DNA from: Streptomyces pseudovenezuelae
GTDB lineage: Bacteria; Actinomycetota; Actinomycetes; Streptomycetales; Streptomycetaceae
Assembly: GCF_001513955.1 (NCBI RefSeq)
Contig: NZ_KQ948145.1
Location: 276,212 to 340,211 of the forward strand
Direction: 5' to 3'
Length of the DNA: 64,000 bases
Under the pieces are notes generated by a model. The model ran no database searches and was not told where the DNA came from. It saw nothing but the letters and a program-made list of their open reading frames with translations. Position 1 is the stretch's first letter. The number at the start of each line of letters is the position of its first letter. Of this stretch, positions 16,053 to 22,864 are shown piece after piece. Made by a program: the position numbers and the translations under genes.

Positions 16053-16637
16053 TCACTCCAGCGGGACGGACTTCCGGGACGGATCCCGGAGGTCCGTCCC
16101 GTTCGTGAGCCAGCGCTCCTGGAGAGCCTGGGCGCCGTGCACGCGCTTCCAGGCGGCCTCGTTCGGCGTCATGGGGAGCAACGGCAGGAAGTGGACCGGG
16201 TCGAAGGGCTCGTCGAGCTCCAGGTCCTCGACCAGGCCGCCCGGCTCGGCGACCAGGACCGAGGTGAACGGAGCGCCCGGCCACAGGGGTTCACCCACGT
16301 CGAGGGACGCGCCCGGCGCCACGACCACGCCCTCGACCTGCGGGGAAGCGGCGAGCACGGCGAGCGGGCGGAGCACCTTGTCGGTCTCGGCGAGCCCTGC
16401 CCGTACGGAGAGGAACAGCTCGGCGCGCGGGCCCTTGACGGGGTCGGCGAGCATCGCGGTGGGGTCGCCCATCGGCTGGGCGGACATGCCGAGGGTGGCG
16501 TAGCGGACGACGTCCCCGTCGGTGAAGCGGAGCACCTCGATGCGGTCCGTGCCGAGGAAGGTGACCGCCGCGCGCGCGTCCGGCTCGCCCAGCGCGCTGC
16601 GCAACCGGGCCTCGACCAGAGGAAGAACATCTGCCAT
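16053..16637 (-). CDS. SUFU-domain (suppressor of fused) protein
   Basis: 194 aa from ATG 16637 (MADVLPLVEARL). It resembles bacterial suppressor-of-fused domain proteins: an alpha/beta domain with LRFTDGDVVRYATLGMS and a C-terminal LPMTPNEAAWKR stretch. Bacterial members are stand-alone proteins of unknown role, sometimes linked to immunity or toxin systems. Nothing in the neighbourhood supports such a role here. Confidence 0.75.
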   Translation of the reverse strand: MADVLPLVEARLRSALGEPDARAAVTFLGTDRIEVLRFTDGDVVRYATLGMSAQPMGDPTAMLADPVKGPRAELFLSVRAGLAETDKVLRPLAVLAASPQVEGVVVAPGASLDVGEPLWPGAPFTSVLVAEPGGLVEDLELDEPFDPVHFLPLLPMTPNEAAWKRVHGAQALQERWLTNGTDLRDPSRKSVPLE

Positions 16638-16643
16638 GCGGCG

Positions 16644-16649
16644 AGCATA
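16644..16649 (-). promoter_or_regulatory. Candidate -10 of a leaderless promoter
   Basis: TATGCT on the minus strand, 6 nt before the ATG at 16637, without a ribosome-binding site. Confidence 0.45.
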
Positions 16650-16824
16650 GAACTCGTCAGTACCGGGCAAAGCAGCGCCTTGACACTTCGGCCTGCTGGT
16701 ACTCTGGCCGGGTCGTCGGGGCAGCACGCAGAAGCGTCGCGATCGAGCCCCGACGCCTTGTGAGACTCCCTTGCGGGAATGGATCGTCCCTTACGAGGGA
16801 CCGGCCGGAGGAGGTGGGGCTGTC

Positions 16825-16872
16825 ATGGATCGAAGTCGACCTGGTAGTACCACTCGTTCTTCCGGCCGCTGA
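16825..16872 (+). CDS. 15-aa small ORF in the corA leader (uORF1)
   Basis: ATG 16825 to TGA 16870-16872, encoding MDRSRPGSTTRSSGR. A strong GGAGGAGG ribosome-binding site lies 9 nt upstream. Only 5 of 15 codons end in G or C, including CGA twice, AGT twice, CCT, GGT and ACT, against over 90 percent in neighbouring genes. This pattern fits a regulatory leader rather than an ordinary protein. The stop overlaps the ATG of the next small ORF. Confidence 0.5.
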   Translation: MDRSRPGSTTRSSGR

Positions 16873-16952
16873 TGCAGCTCTGTGACTTTCGGCAACCGCC
16901 GCCTTTCACGTTCGCGTCTTCGTGCGGAAGAGCACTTCGTCGTTTTGCCTGA
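16872..16952 (+). CDS. 26-aa small ORF with a Pro-Pro-Pro run (uORF2)
   Basis: ATG 16872 overlaps the uORF1 stop as TGATG, so translation is probably coupled. The peptide begins MQLCDFRQPPPF. GC3 is about 54 percent, far below the local genes. Pro-rich leader peptides control Mg2+ transporter genes in enteric bacteria and mycobacteria, where low Mg2+ slows or destabilises ribosomes at Pro codons. The stop lies 176 bp before corA. Translation is not shown by sequence alone. Confidence 0.45.
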   Translation: MQLCDFRQPPPFTFASSCGRALRRFA

Positions 16953-17128
16953 TCTGTCTGATCTGTAGCAGTAGCTGAATCAGTACTTCAGCAACGAAGT
17001 CCGCCACCGCGATGGTGCGGTGCTCCCCGCTTTGTGGACGTGCCAAACACCCACAGCAGGACGTCCTCATTCCGGGTAGTTCCACCCGTCGCCGGGGCCC
17101 TTTGTTGCCCGTCACGAAGGAGCCTGCC

Positions 17129-18247
17129 ATGTCGATGATCCGTGACCTGCGTGCCGCCGTGCGCCCGTCGCGTCCCTCGCTGCGCAAGGACACCGGCGCG
17201 TACGACGCGACGCGCGACCCCTCGACGCCCTCGGCCGTCGTCGACTGCGCCGTCTACCGCGACGGCCGGCGCGTGGCGACCGACTGCCAGCTGGGCCCGC
17301 ACGAGGCGATGCGCCAGGTGCGCCGAGACGGCGGCTTCGTGTGGATCGGTCTGCACGAGCCGAGCGAGGCCGAATTCTCCGGCATCGCCAGTGAGTTCGG
17401 GCTGCACCCGCTCGCCGTCGAGGACGCCGTGCAGGCCCACCAGCGCCCCAAGCTGGAGCGCTACGACGACTCCCTGTTCACCGTCTTCAAGACCATCCAC
17501 TACGTCGAGCACGACGAACTCACCGCCAACAGCGAGATCGTCGAGACCGGCGAGGTCATGTGCTTCACCGGCCGGGACTTCTTCATCACCGTCCGGCACG
17601 GCGGCCAGGGCTCGCTCAGGGCGCTGCGCCACCGCCTCCAGGACGACCCCGAGCTGCTCGCCAAGGGCCCCTCGGCGGTGCTGCACTCGATCGCCGACCA
17701 CGTCGTCGACGGCTATGTCGCGGTCGCCGACGCGGTGCAGGACGATATCGACGAGGTGGAGACCGAGGTGTTCACGCCGGGGCGCGGCGGCAAGGTTTCG
17801 CGCGGTGTCGACTCGGCGCGGATCTACCAGCTCAAGCGTGAGGTGCTGGAGTTCAAGCGGGCCGTCGCCCCGCTGCTGCGGCCCATGCAGCTGCTCAGCG
17901 AGCGCCCGATGCGGCTCGTGGACCCCGACATCCAGAAGTACTTCCGGGACGTCGCCGACCACCTCGCCCGCGTCCAGGAGCAGGTCCTCGGCTTCGACGA
18001 ACTGCTCAACTCGATCCTCCAGGCCAACCTCGCGCAGGCGTCCGTCGCGCAGAACGAGGACATGCGCAAGATCACGTCCTGGGCCGCGATCATCGCCGTG
18101 CCGACGATGGTGTGCGGGGTCTACGGCATGAACTTCGACTACATGCCGGAGACGCACTGGAAGCTCGGCTATCCGGTGATCATGGCGATCACCGGAGTCA
18201 TCTGTCTGGGGATCCACCGCACCCTCAAGCGCAACGGCTGGCTCTAG
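17129..18247 (+). CDS. corA: CorA-family magnesium/divalent cation transporter
   Basis: 372 aa from ATG 17129, with GAAGGAG 7 nt upstream. An N-terminal cytoplasmic domain (1-310) with a long coiled-coil stalk is followed by two C-terminal membrane helices. The family signature GMN is at 333-335 (YGMNFDYMPE), and the protein ends in a basic RTLKRNGWL. CorA forms a pentameric Mg2+ channel gated by cytoplasmic Mg2+. The long leader and small ORFs suggest post-initiation control. Synteny matches Rv1239c. Confidence 0.93.
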   Translation: MSMIRDLRAAVRPSRPSLRKDTGAYDATRDPSTPSAVVDCAVYRDGRRVATDCQLGPHEAMRQVRRDGGFVWIGLHEPSEAEFSGIASEFGLHPLAVEDAVQAHQRPKLERYDDSLFTVFKTIHYVEHDELTANSEIVETGEVMCFTGRDFFITVRHGGQGSLRALRHRLQDDPELLAKGPSAVLHSIADHVVDGYVAVADAVQDDIDEVETEVFTPGRGGKVSRGVDSARIYQLKREVLEFKRAVAPLLRPMQLLSERPMRLVDPDIQKYFRDVADHLARVQEQVLGFDELLNSILQANLAQASVAQNEDMRKITSWAAIIAVPTMVCGVYGMNFDYMPETHWKLGYPVIMAITGVICLGIHRTLKRNGWL

Positions 18248-18250
18248 GGT
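18245..18250 (+). promoter_or_regulatory. Candidate -10 overlapping the corA stop
   Basis: TAGGGT, whose TAG is the corA stop codon, lies 7 nt before the ATG at 18258. It could drive a leaderless transcript of the next gene. Confidence 0.4.
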
Positions 18251-18257
18251 GGGCCGC

Positions 18258-18767
18258 ATGACAAGTGAGCTGCTCGACCGGGCCCTCGTCGAGGAGGCCA
18301 CGAAGAAGTCCGGCCTCGTCTGGGTCGAAGGACCCGGCGGCCCGGCCCGCGCCCTGTGGCACGTGTGGCACGAAGGCGCCGCGTGCCTGGTCGGCGACGG
18401 CCCCGGGGAACAGCCGCTGCCGGGGCTGACCGACGGGGGCACCGCCGAGGTGACCGTCCGCAGCAAGGACAAGGGGGGCCGGCTGGTCTCCTGGACCGCG
18501 ACGGTCGTCGAGCTGCCGCCCGGGTCCGAGGCATGGCAGGCGGCGGTCGGCGAGCTCAAGGGAAAGCGGCTGAACGCCCCCGACGGCGAGGCGATGACGG
18601 ACCGTTGGTCCCGCGAGTGCCGGGTGCTCCGGCTCGAACCAACCGGGGTCACCGCGGGCCTCCCCGACGGCGACCTCGCCGCACCACCGCTGCCGACACC
18701 TGCGACCACGCGCGAGCCGATCCCCGCGGGCCTTCCGCGCCTGCTGATGAAGCGCCGCAAACGCTAG
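18258..18767 (+). CDS. Hypothetical protein, possible split-barrel fold
   Basis: 169 aa from ATG 18258 (MTSELLDRALVEEATKKSG). An in-frame GTG at 18249 is possible but lacks a site. The pattern of strands (GLVWVEGPGGPARALWHVWH, CLVGDGPGEQPL, VTVRSKDKGGRLVSWTATV) is compatible with a pyridoxamine-oxidase-like barrel. I cannot confirm the family. It probably acts in the cytoplasm. Its stop overlaps by 3-4 bp the stop of the convergent lipoprotein gene. Confidence 0.6.
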   Translation: MTSELLDRALVEEATKKSGLVWVEGPGGPARALWHVWHEGAACLVGDGPGEQPLPGLTDGGTAEVTVRSKDKGGRLVSWTATVVELPPGSEAWQAAVGELKGKRLNAPDGEAMTDRWSRECRVLRLEPTGVTAGLPDGDLAAPPLPTPATTREPIPAGLPRLLMKRRKR

Positions 18768-19510
18768 GACGGCGGCAGCTGCTTGCCGTAGTCCACCGTC
18801 TCGTCCTTCTTCGGCTCGGTCAGGGGGAAGTTCTTGCCCCAGGCCGAGAAGGTCAGAGTGCCCGCGCCGCCCGCCCGGGCCAGGCGCAGGGGGTACGGCT
18901 GACCCTCCAGGGAGACATCCAGCGTGCCGCCGTCTCCCTTGTCACCCGTGATGCGGATCGTGCGGGTACCCGCCTGCTCGTGGTGGCCGTCGGTGTCCAG
19001 GCTGCCGTGCAGCGTCAGAAGTCCGTCGAGGAGAACGTCCTTGTCCGTGAAACCGCTGAACTTCTTGTACGCCGGGTCGCCCGACGGCACTTTCACGTAC
19101 TTGCCGTCGAGCTTGTCGGCGGCCGCGTCCGAGTCCTCGCCCTTGCCGTCGGCCTGGGTCCAGAAGTCCGCGCCGGCCTTCAGATACAGCTCCTCGCCGA
19201 TCCGCAGCAACTGGAAGGTGGTCCCCTCCGCGGTGACCGAGCCCGAACCGCCCTCGGAGTTCAGGCGCATGTCGAGTCTGTACGTGCGCCCGCTGGTGAC
19301 CACGTTCCCCGACAGGCGCAGCGCGTGGGCGGACCCGGCGGCCGCTCGCGTCTTCGACTGGATCTGGGCGGCGGACAGTTTGCCGACCCCGTTGGTGCCC
19401 GCGTCGGGGTCCTCGCTGCAGCCCGTCAGGCCCGTTCCCGTCACGACCAGGGCGCACATCGCGCCCACCACAACGGTCCTGCGGGCTCGGCCCTGGGGAA
19501 TCGCGGTCAC
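18764..19510 (-). CDS. LppX/LprG-like lipoprotein
   Basis: 248 aa. The signal peptide has a lipobox LTGC (Cys near residue 31), so it is anchored in the outer leaflet of the membrane. The mature domain, with FQLLRIGEELYLKAGADFW and YVKVPSGDPAYKKFSGF, is like the LppX_LprAFG family, whose mycobacterial members carry lipids. No lipid cargo can be deduced here. Convergent overlap with the previous gene. Confidence 0.75.
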   Translation of the reverse strand: MTAIPQGRARRTVVVGAMCALVVTGTGLTGCSEDPDAGTNGVGKLSAAQIQSKTRAAAGSAHALRLSGNVVTSGRTYRLDMRLNSEGGSGSVTAEGTTFQLLRIGEELYLKAGADFWTQADGKGEDSDAAADKLDGKYVKVPSGDPAYKKFSGFTDKDVLLDGLLTLHGSLDTDGHHEQAGTRTIRITGDKGDGGTLDVSLEGQPYPLRLARAGGAGTLTFSAWGKNFPLTEPKKDETVDYGKQLPPS

Positions 19511-19748
19511 AGGTGGGGCTGCCTTTCCGACGAGGGTCCTTCAGCGGCGTACGGCAGCGTACCGGGGCCCGGGGTCCCGGACGGAGCCAGATCGTCCGGA
19601 CCCCTCACCAGGGCGTATCCGATCGGTACGGGCTAGCCTTAAGCCCTCCCGAGCGGGCAATCCGGACAACGAACGACGAACGCAACACCTCGTACGCAGC
19701 CCCGTGCGCGGCCTCGTACCCAGCCTCGTATGCAAAGGAAGCACAGCC

Positions 19749-21035
19749 ATGGCAGCGGGAGCCCCCCGGATCTTCGTCTCGCATCTCGCCGGCGTCGCCG
19801 TCTTCGATCCCAACGGCGACCAGGTGGGCCGTGTGCGCGATCTGGTCGTCGTGCTGCGCGTGGGGCGCAGGCCGCCACGGGTGCTCGGGCTGGTCGTCGA
19901 ACTGTCCACCCGGCGCCGCATCTTCCTGCCCATGACCCGGGTGACGAGCATCGAGTCCGGACAGGTCATCACCACCGGCGTGCTCAACGTCCGCCGCTTC
20001 GAGCAACGGCCCACCGAACGCCTGGTCTTCGGCGAGCTCCTCGACCGGCGCGTCACGCTCGTGGAGAGCGACGAACAGGTCACCGTCCTCGACGCGTCGG
20101 TGCACCATCTGCCGGCCCGCCGGGACTGGGAGATCGACCGCGTCTTCGTCCGCAAGGGCGGCAAGGGCGGGGCGTTCCGGCGCAAGGGCGAGGCCCTGAC
20201 CGTCGAGTGGTCCGCCGTCACCGGCTTCACGCTGGAGGAGCACGGACAGGGCGCGGAGAGCCTGCTGGCCACCTTCGAGCAGCTGCGCGCGGCCGACCTC
20301 GCCAACGTCCTGCACCACCTCTCCCCCAAGCGGCGCGCCGAGGTGGCCGCGGCTCTGGACGACGACCGGCTGGCCGACGTACTGGAAGAGCTCCCCGAGG
20401 ACGACCAGATCGAGATCCTCGGCAAGCTGAAGGAGGAACGGGCCGCCGACGTCCTGGAGGCCATGGACCCGGACGACGCGGCCGACCTGCTCTCCGAGCT
20501 CCCCACCGAGGAGCAGGAGCGGCTGCTGAGCCTGATGCAGCCGGGCGACGCGGCCGACATGCGGCGCCTGATGGCGTACGAGGAGCACACGGCCGGCGGC
20601 CTCATGACCACGGAGCCGATCGTCCTGCGGCCGGACGCGACCGTCGCCGACGCGCTCGCCCGCGTCCGCAACCCCGACCTCTCCCCCGCCCTCGCCGCCC
20701 AGGTCTACGTGTGCCGCGCCCCCGACGAGACCCCGACCGGCAAGTACCTCGGCACGGTCCACTTCCAGCGGCTGCTGCGCGACCCGCCGTACACCCTCGT
20801 CAGCTCCATGGTCGACGACGACCTGCAGGCCCTCGACCCGGACGCGACCCTGCCGGTCATCGCCGGGTTCTTCGCCACGTACGACATGGTCGCGGCGCCC
20901 GTGGTCGACGACTCGGGCTCGCTGCTCGGCGCGGTGACCGTGGACGACGTGCTCGACCACATGCTGCCGGAGGACTGGCGGGAGACGGAGTTCGACGCGG
21001 AGGGAGCGGAGGGGGTGGCCGGCCATGACGCCTGA
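19749..21035 (+). CDS. Soluble MgtE N-terminal/CBS domain protein
   Basis: 428 aa from ATG 19749, with AAGGAAG upstream. Residues 1-150 form a PRC-barrel-like part (FVSHLAGVAVFDPNGDQVGRV). Residues 175-290 form the MgtE_N superhelix with repeated DVLEELPEDDQIEILG and DLLSELPTEEQERLL units. A CBS pair follows (residues 290-415; LMTTEPIVLRPDATVADAL is typical). The transmembrane MgtE channel domain is absent. The 3' end overlaps the DUF1003 gene by 11 bp, so the two are coupled. Synteny matches Rv1232c. Mg2+ sensing by the N-CBS part is known for MgtE; here it is an inference. Confidence 0.9.
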   Translation: MAAGAPRIFVSHLAGVAVFDPNGDQVGRVRDLVVVLRVGRRPPRVLGLVVELSTRRRIFLPMTRVTSIESGQVITTGVLNVRRFEQRPTERLVFGELLDRRVTLVESDEQVTVLDASVHHLPARRDWEIDRVFVRKGGKGGAFRRKGEALTVEWSAVTGFTLEEHGQGAESLLATFEQLRAADLANVLHHLSPKRRAEVAAALDDDRLADVLEELPEDDQIEILGKLKEERAADVLEAMDPDDAADLLSELPTEEQERLLSLMQPGDAADMRRLMAYEEHTAGGLMTTEPIVLRPDATVADALARVRNPDLSPALAAQVYVCRAPDETPTGKYLGTVHFQRLLRDPPYTLVSSMVDDDLQALDPDATLPVIAGFFATYDMVAAPVVDDSGSLLGAVTVDDVLDHMLPEDWRETEFDAEGAEGVAGHDA

Positions 21036-21639
21036 GCGCGAGACCTCGAACCGCGAGCGGGTGCCGTCCGGCGCCCGCGAGCGCACCCCGGCCGGCGCCA
21101 CGGCGACCGGTCGTCCCCGCACCCGCCTGGACCAGCCGCGCTCACCGCGGCGCAGGCTGCTCCCCGAGTGGGACCCGGAGGCCTTCGGACGGCTCTCCGA
21201 GCGGATCGCGCGCTTCCTGGGCACCGGGCGGTTCATCGTCTGGATGACGGTCGTCATCATCGCCTGGGTGCTGTGGAACATCTTCGCGCCCGTCGACCTG
21301 CGCTTCGACAACTATCCGTTCATCTTCCTCACCCTGATGCTGTCCCTCCAGGCCTCCTACGCCGCCCCGCTGATCCTGCTCGCGCAGAACCGGCAGGACG
21401 ACCGGGACCGGGTCAACCTCGAACAGGACCGCAAGCAGAACGAGCGGTCGATCGCGGACACCGAGTACCTGACCCGCGAGATCGCCGCGCTCAGGATCGG
21501 CCTCGGGGAGGTGGCGACCCGCGACTGGATCCGCTCCGAGCTCCAGGACCTGATGAAGGAGCTGGAGTCACGGCAGCACGACGGGCATGTCGTATTCCCG
21601 GCAGAACGGCCGCACGGGCGTGACGTAGACGACCACTGA
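21025..21639 (+). CDS. DUF1003 membrane protein
   Basis: 204 aa from ATG 21025. A basic N-terminus precedes two close membrane helices (residues about 70-90 and 97-125) with the conserved WxxxN and FPFIFLTLMLSLQASYAAPLI-type core. The C-terminal cytoplasmic helix, NLEQDRKQNERSIADTEYL, looks coiled-coil. Function unknown in the family. The overlap with the MgtE-N/CBS gene suggests the two proteins work as a pair, the soluble sensor supplying the domain that this protein lacks. Confidence 0.85.
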   Translation: MTPERETSNRERVPSGARERTPAGATATGRPRTRLDQPRSPRRRLLPEWDPEAFGRLSERIARFLGTGRFIVWMTVVIIAWVLWNIFAPVDLRFDNYPFIFLTLMLSLQASYAAPLILLAQNRQDDRDRVNLEQDRKQNERSIADTEYLTREIAALRIGLGEVATRDWIRSELQDLMKELESRQHDGHVVFPAERPHGRDVDDH

Positions 21640-21669
21640 CGGGGGTGCGGGGGGTGCCCGTGGCCGCCG

Positions 21670-21675
21670 TACCAT
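21670..21675 (+). promoter_or_regulatory. Candidate -10 of a leaderless promoter (mrp)
   Basis: TACCAT is 7 nt before the ATG at 21683. No ribosome-binding site is seen. Confidence 0.45.
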
Positions 21676-21682
21676 CGTCTGT

Positions 21683-22816
21683 ATGGCTAGCGAAGACGCG
21701 GTGCGCGAGGCACTGGCGACGGTGAACGACCCCGAGATCAACCGCCCCATCACGGAGCTCGGGATGGTCAAGTCGGTCGACATCGGCGCGGACGGGGCGG
21801 TCGCGGTCACCGTGTACCTGACGGTCTCCGGCTGCCCGATGCGCGAGACGATCACGCAGCGGGTGACGGACGCGGTCTCCGCGGTCGAGGGCGTCACCCG
21901 CGTCGACGTCACGCTGGACGTGATGAGCGACGAGCAGCGCAAGGAGCTGGCGACGGCCCTGCGGGGCGGTCAGACCGAGCGCGAGGTCCCCTTCGCGAAG
22001 CCGGGGTCCCTGACCCGCGTGTACGCGGTCGCCTCCGGCAAGGGTGGCGTCGGCAAGTCCTCGGTCACCGTGAACCTGGCGGCGGCGATGGCGGCCGACG
22101 GGCTCAAGGTGGGCGTCGTCGACGCCGACATCTACGGCCACTCGGTGCCGCGCATGCTGGGCGCCGACGGCCGCCCGACCCAGGTCGAGAACATGATCAT
22201 GCCGCCCTCGGCGCACGGCGTGAAGGTCATCTCGATCGGCATGTTCACCCCGGGCAACGCCCCGGTGGTCTGGCGCGGTCCCATGCTCCACCGCGCCCTC
22301 CAGCAGTTCCTGGCGGACGTGTACTGGGGCGACCTGGACGTGCTGCTCCTGGACCTGCCCCCCGGCACGGGCGACATCGCGATCTCGGTGGCCCAGCTGG
22401 TCCCGAACGCGGAGATCCTCGTGGTCACCACGCCTCAGCAGGCGGCGGCTGAGGTCGCCGAGCGCGCCGGTTCCATCGCCGTCCAGACCCACCAGAAGAT
22501 CGTCGGCGTGGTCGAGAACATGTCCGGCCTGCCCTGCCCGCACTGCGGCGAGATGGTCGACGTCTTCGGCACGGGCGGCGGCCAGACGGTCGCGGACGGC
22601 CTCACCCGCACGACGGGTGCGACGGTCCCGGTCCTCGGCTCCATCCCGATCGACGTACGTCTGCGCGAGGGCGGCGACGAGGGCAAGCCGGTCGTCCTGA
22701 GCGACCCGGACTCCCCGGCGGGGGCCGCGCTGCGGGGGATCGCGGGGAAGCTGGGAGGACGGCAGCGGGGGCTTTCGGGGCTGTCTCTGGGGATCACTCC
22801 CCGGAACAAGTTCTGA
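21683..22816 (+). CDS. mrp: Mrp/NBP35-family iron-sulfur carrier ATPase
   Basis: 377 aa. N-terminal MIP18/DUF59 domain (1-95) with the SGCPMRE motif (Cys51). Deviant Walker A SGKGGVGKSS at 118-127. Later LDLPPGTGD, and a conserved CxxC in GLPCPHCGE (Cys285 and Cys288) that would bind a 4Fe-4S cluster across a dimer. Mrp/ApbC proteins deliver clusters to apoproteins. In M. tuberculosis (Rv1229c) the gene is likewise near the MgtE-N gene. Confidence 0.93.
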   Translation: MASEDAVREALATVNDPEINRPITELGMVKSVDIGADGAVAVTVYLTVSGCPMRETITQRVTDAVSAVEGVTRVDVTLDVMSDEQRKELATALRGGQTEREVPFAKPGSLTRVYAVASGKGGVGKSSVTVNLAAAMAADGLKVGVVDADIYGHSVPRMLGADGRPTQVENMIMPPSAHGVKVISIGMFTPGNAPVVWRGPMLHRALQQFLADVYWGDLDVLLLDLPPGTGDIAISVAQLVPNAEILVVTTPQQAAAEVAERAGSIAVQTHQKIVGVVENMSGLPCPHCGEMVDVFGTGGGQTVADGLTRTTGATVPVLGSIPIDVRLREGGDEGKPVVLSDPDSPAGAALRGIAGKLGGRQRGLSGLSLGITPRNKF

Positions 22817-22851
22817 GGCACAGGCGAGGAAGCGGGGTTCCACGGGCCAGG

Positions 22852-22857
22852 TAGGGT
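22852..22857 (+). promoter_or_regulatory. Candidate -10 of a leaderless promoter
   Basis: TAGGGT, 7 nt before the ATG of the glycosyltransferase gene, with no other clear translation signal. Confidence 0.4.
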
Positions 22858-22864
22858 CCGTGGA

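Larger units (their letters stand above)
16700..17128 (+). promoter_or_regulatory. Long structured leader of corA
   Basis: About 420 nt of plus-strand sequence before corA. It contains a 9-bp perfect stem (16714-16722 with 16747-16755) and a GTCCC/GGGAC hairpin near 16782. A hairpin pairs CGGCCGGA (16802-16809) with TCCGGCCG (16861-16868), which would hide the ribosome-binding site of the first small ORF. There is also a GCTGAA/TTCAGC hairpin near 16971-16989 and a CACCGC/GCGGTG hairpin near 17012-17030. A 9-bp tandem repeat (CTGATCTGT twice) is at 16949-16966. The recognised M-box magnesium riboswitch consensus is not present. Confidence 0.6.

Noticed and set aside
16680-16705. TTGACA / TACTCT as the corA promoter
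   Set aside because: The two hexamers are only 14 bp apart, less than the usual 16-19. The true promoter may use another -35 or a different sigma factor, so I leave it undecided.
16700-17128. M-box (YkoK) magnesium riboswitch upstream of corA
   Set aside because: I searched for the conserved GTTAGGTGAGGCTCC-type core and the rest of the consensus and did not find it.
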